Positions 5,949 through 6,976 of a DNA stretch of 6,976 nt are shown here, piece by piece. Within the stretch, counting starts at the first letter, position 1. The number at the start of each line of letters is the position of its first letter. Location: positions 1 to 6,976 of the forward strand of contig WLCU01000051.1 in the NCBI GenBank assembly GCA_009705165.1. Reading direction: 5' to 3'. A model generated the notes under the pieces. It ran no database searches. It saw nothing but the letters and a program-made list of their open reading frames with translations, and had not been told where the DNA came from. The translations under genes and the position numbers were made by a program. The DNA is from Actinomycetota bacterium. GTDB lineage: Bacteria; Actinomycetota; Actinomycetes; Nanopelagicales; Nanopelagicaceae.

Positions 5949-6976
5949 GCGTCAATGATGTCACAAAGTGTGGTTCCACTCGAGACTGTGTTTCCAATTA
6001 CTGCAGTTAAGTTGGTGATTACACCAGCTTTATGCGCCATCAAAGGCTGCTCCATCTTCATGGCTTCCAAGACAATTACTAAATCGCCAATTTCTACAAC
6101 ATCACCTTCATTAACGGCAATCTTTACAACTGTTCCCTGCATCGGGCTGGCCAATGAAGCACCACCAGAACCACCGGCCATCGATTGCTTTGCGCGGTGG
6201 CGCTTAACAACAGGCTTAGGTGCATGAACCAGAATTTCAAATCGCTTACCGTTGACTTCAGTTACTAAATACTCAGGTGCCATATGTGTTTCAAGTGGAA
6301 TTGCAGCTGCTTGATATGCAGAAATCTGATTATTAAATTCATTTTCAATATAACTCGTATAAACCTTGAAATCTTGGGTATATGACGGGTCTTCAAGAAT
6401 CGCGCGGTGAAAAGGAAGCGCAGTTGCTAAACCTTCAACGATAAATTCTGCAAGCGCTCGTCGAGCGCGCTCAATTGCTTGCTCGCGAGTTGCCCCAGTA
6501 ACAATTAATTTTGCTAGCAGTGAGTCAAAGTTTCCACCGATTGTGTCGCCATTTTTAAAGCCTGCATCTACTCGCACCCCAGGACCTGTTGGAATTACCC
6601 AATCAGTGATTCGACCTGGAGCTGGCAAGAATGATCGGCCTGGATCTTCTCCGTTGATTCGGAACTCAATGGAGTGCCCGCGAATAATTGGATCATCAAA
6701 TCCCAGTGATTCACCCATTGCAATTCGAAACTGCTCGCGAACTAAATCAATGCCTGTAACTTCTTCACTAACAGGGTGTTCAACTTGCAGGCGAGTATTA
6801 ACTTCTAGAAAAGAAATTGTGCCATCAAGGCCGACTAAGAATTCGCACGTTCCAGCACCTATGTAGCCTGCTTCTTTCATTATTGCTTTACTTGAACGAT
6901 AAAGCTCGGCATTTTGTTCAGGAGTTAGAAAAGGAGCGGGTGCTTCTTCTACTAATTTTTGATGGCGACGCTGAAG
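5945..6976 (-). CDS. Acyl-CoA carboxylase alpha subunit (biotin carboxylase + biotin carrier), 5' end outside the window
   Basis: This is the C-terminal 343 residues of an actinobacterial AccA-type protein (AccA3-like, about 600 residues when whole), which carboxylates its own biotin with ATP and bicarbonate and passes CO2 to a carboxyltransferase beta subunit for malonyl- or methylmalonyl-CoA synthesis. The frame is open to the right edge, 32 residues beyond the first visible ATG (6880), which is internal. In visible numbering the parts are: [13 protein letters not shown] (1-13) and the biotin carboxylase catalytic segment [12 protein letters not shown] (58-69) with the key Glu and Arg; the biotin carboxylase C-terminal domain with FRINGEDP (105-112); a linker rich in Gly/Ser/Ala; and a biotinyl domain with LEAMKME, whose Lys307 (codon 6058-6056) is the biotin attachment site. 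The stop overlaps the PNP start (ATGA), so the nucleoside genes probably share its transcript. Acetyl- versus propionyl-CoA use cannot be decided here. Confidence 0.95.
   Translation of the reverse strand, partial: LQRRHQKLVEEAPAPFLTPEQNAELYRSSKAIMKEAGYIGAGTCEFLVGLDGTISFLEVNTRLQVEHPVSEEVTGIDLVREQFRIAMGESLGFDDPIIRGHSIEFRINGEDPGRSFLPAPGRITDWVIPTGPGVRVDAGFKNGDTIGGNFDSLLAKLIVTGATREQAIERARRALAEFIVEGLATALPFHRAILEDPSYTQDFKVYTSYIENEFNNQISAYQAAAIPLETHMAPEYLVTEVNGKRFEILVHAPKPVVKRHRAKQSMAGGSGGASLASPMQGTVVKIAVNEGDVVEIGDLVIVLEAMKMEQPLMAHKAGVITNLTAVIGNTVSSGTTLCDIIDA

Overview
The window looks like chromosome from a low-GC, gene-dense actinobacterium. About 44% GC was found in five 60-base lines counted by hand. 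The protein sequences resemble actinobacterial families as I remember them: the PunA-type purine nucleoside phosphorylase, the long DeoC, and the AccA3-type carboxylase tail. Moderate GC with almost no intergenic DNA suggests a streamlined lineage such as the freshwater acI / Nanopelagicales group. That placement is an inference from style and was not tested by any search.

Layout: six genes lie head-to-tail on the minus strand, read from right to left. They are (1) the 3' part of a biotin carboxylase / biotin-carrier acyl-CoA carboxylase alpha subunit, cut by the right edge; (2) a trimeric-type purine nucleoside phosphorylase; (3) a PGM2-like phosphohexo/phosphopentomutase; (4) a long deoxyribose-phosphate aldolase, DeoC; (5) a complete, catalytically intact aldehyde dehydrogenase; (6) a 280-residue half-length ALDH homologue without catalytic residues. 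One gene on the plus strand, the C-terminal end of a nucleoside hydrolase, enters from the left edge and runs convergently into gene 6. Its stop codon directly abuts the opposing stop. Neighbouring genes overlap by 1 to 8 bases or, in one case, are 4 bases apart. Those 4 bases are the only non-coding sequence in the window. No RNA gene, mobile element, CRISPR array, promoter or terminator could be supported.

Together, genes 2 to 6 spell out a catabolic route in transcription order. (Deoxy)nucleosides are phosphorolysed to (deoxy)ribose-1-phosphate, which is isomerised to the 5-phosphate. DeoC cleaves deoxyribose-5-phosphate to acetaldehyde and glyceraldehyde-3-phosphate, and the ALDH pair oxidises an aldehyde, most simply the acetaldehyde. 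The convergent nucleoside hydrolase fits the same theme.

The most interesting point is that genes 5 and 6 together look like a split ALDH16. This is the unusual aldehyde dehydrogenase family that joins an active ALDH domain to a truncated, non-catalytic one. Here the two halves are separate genes joined by an 8-base ATGAGTAA overlap.
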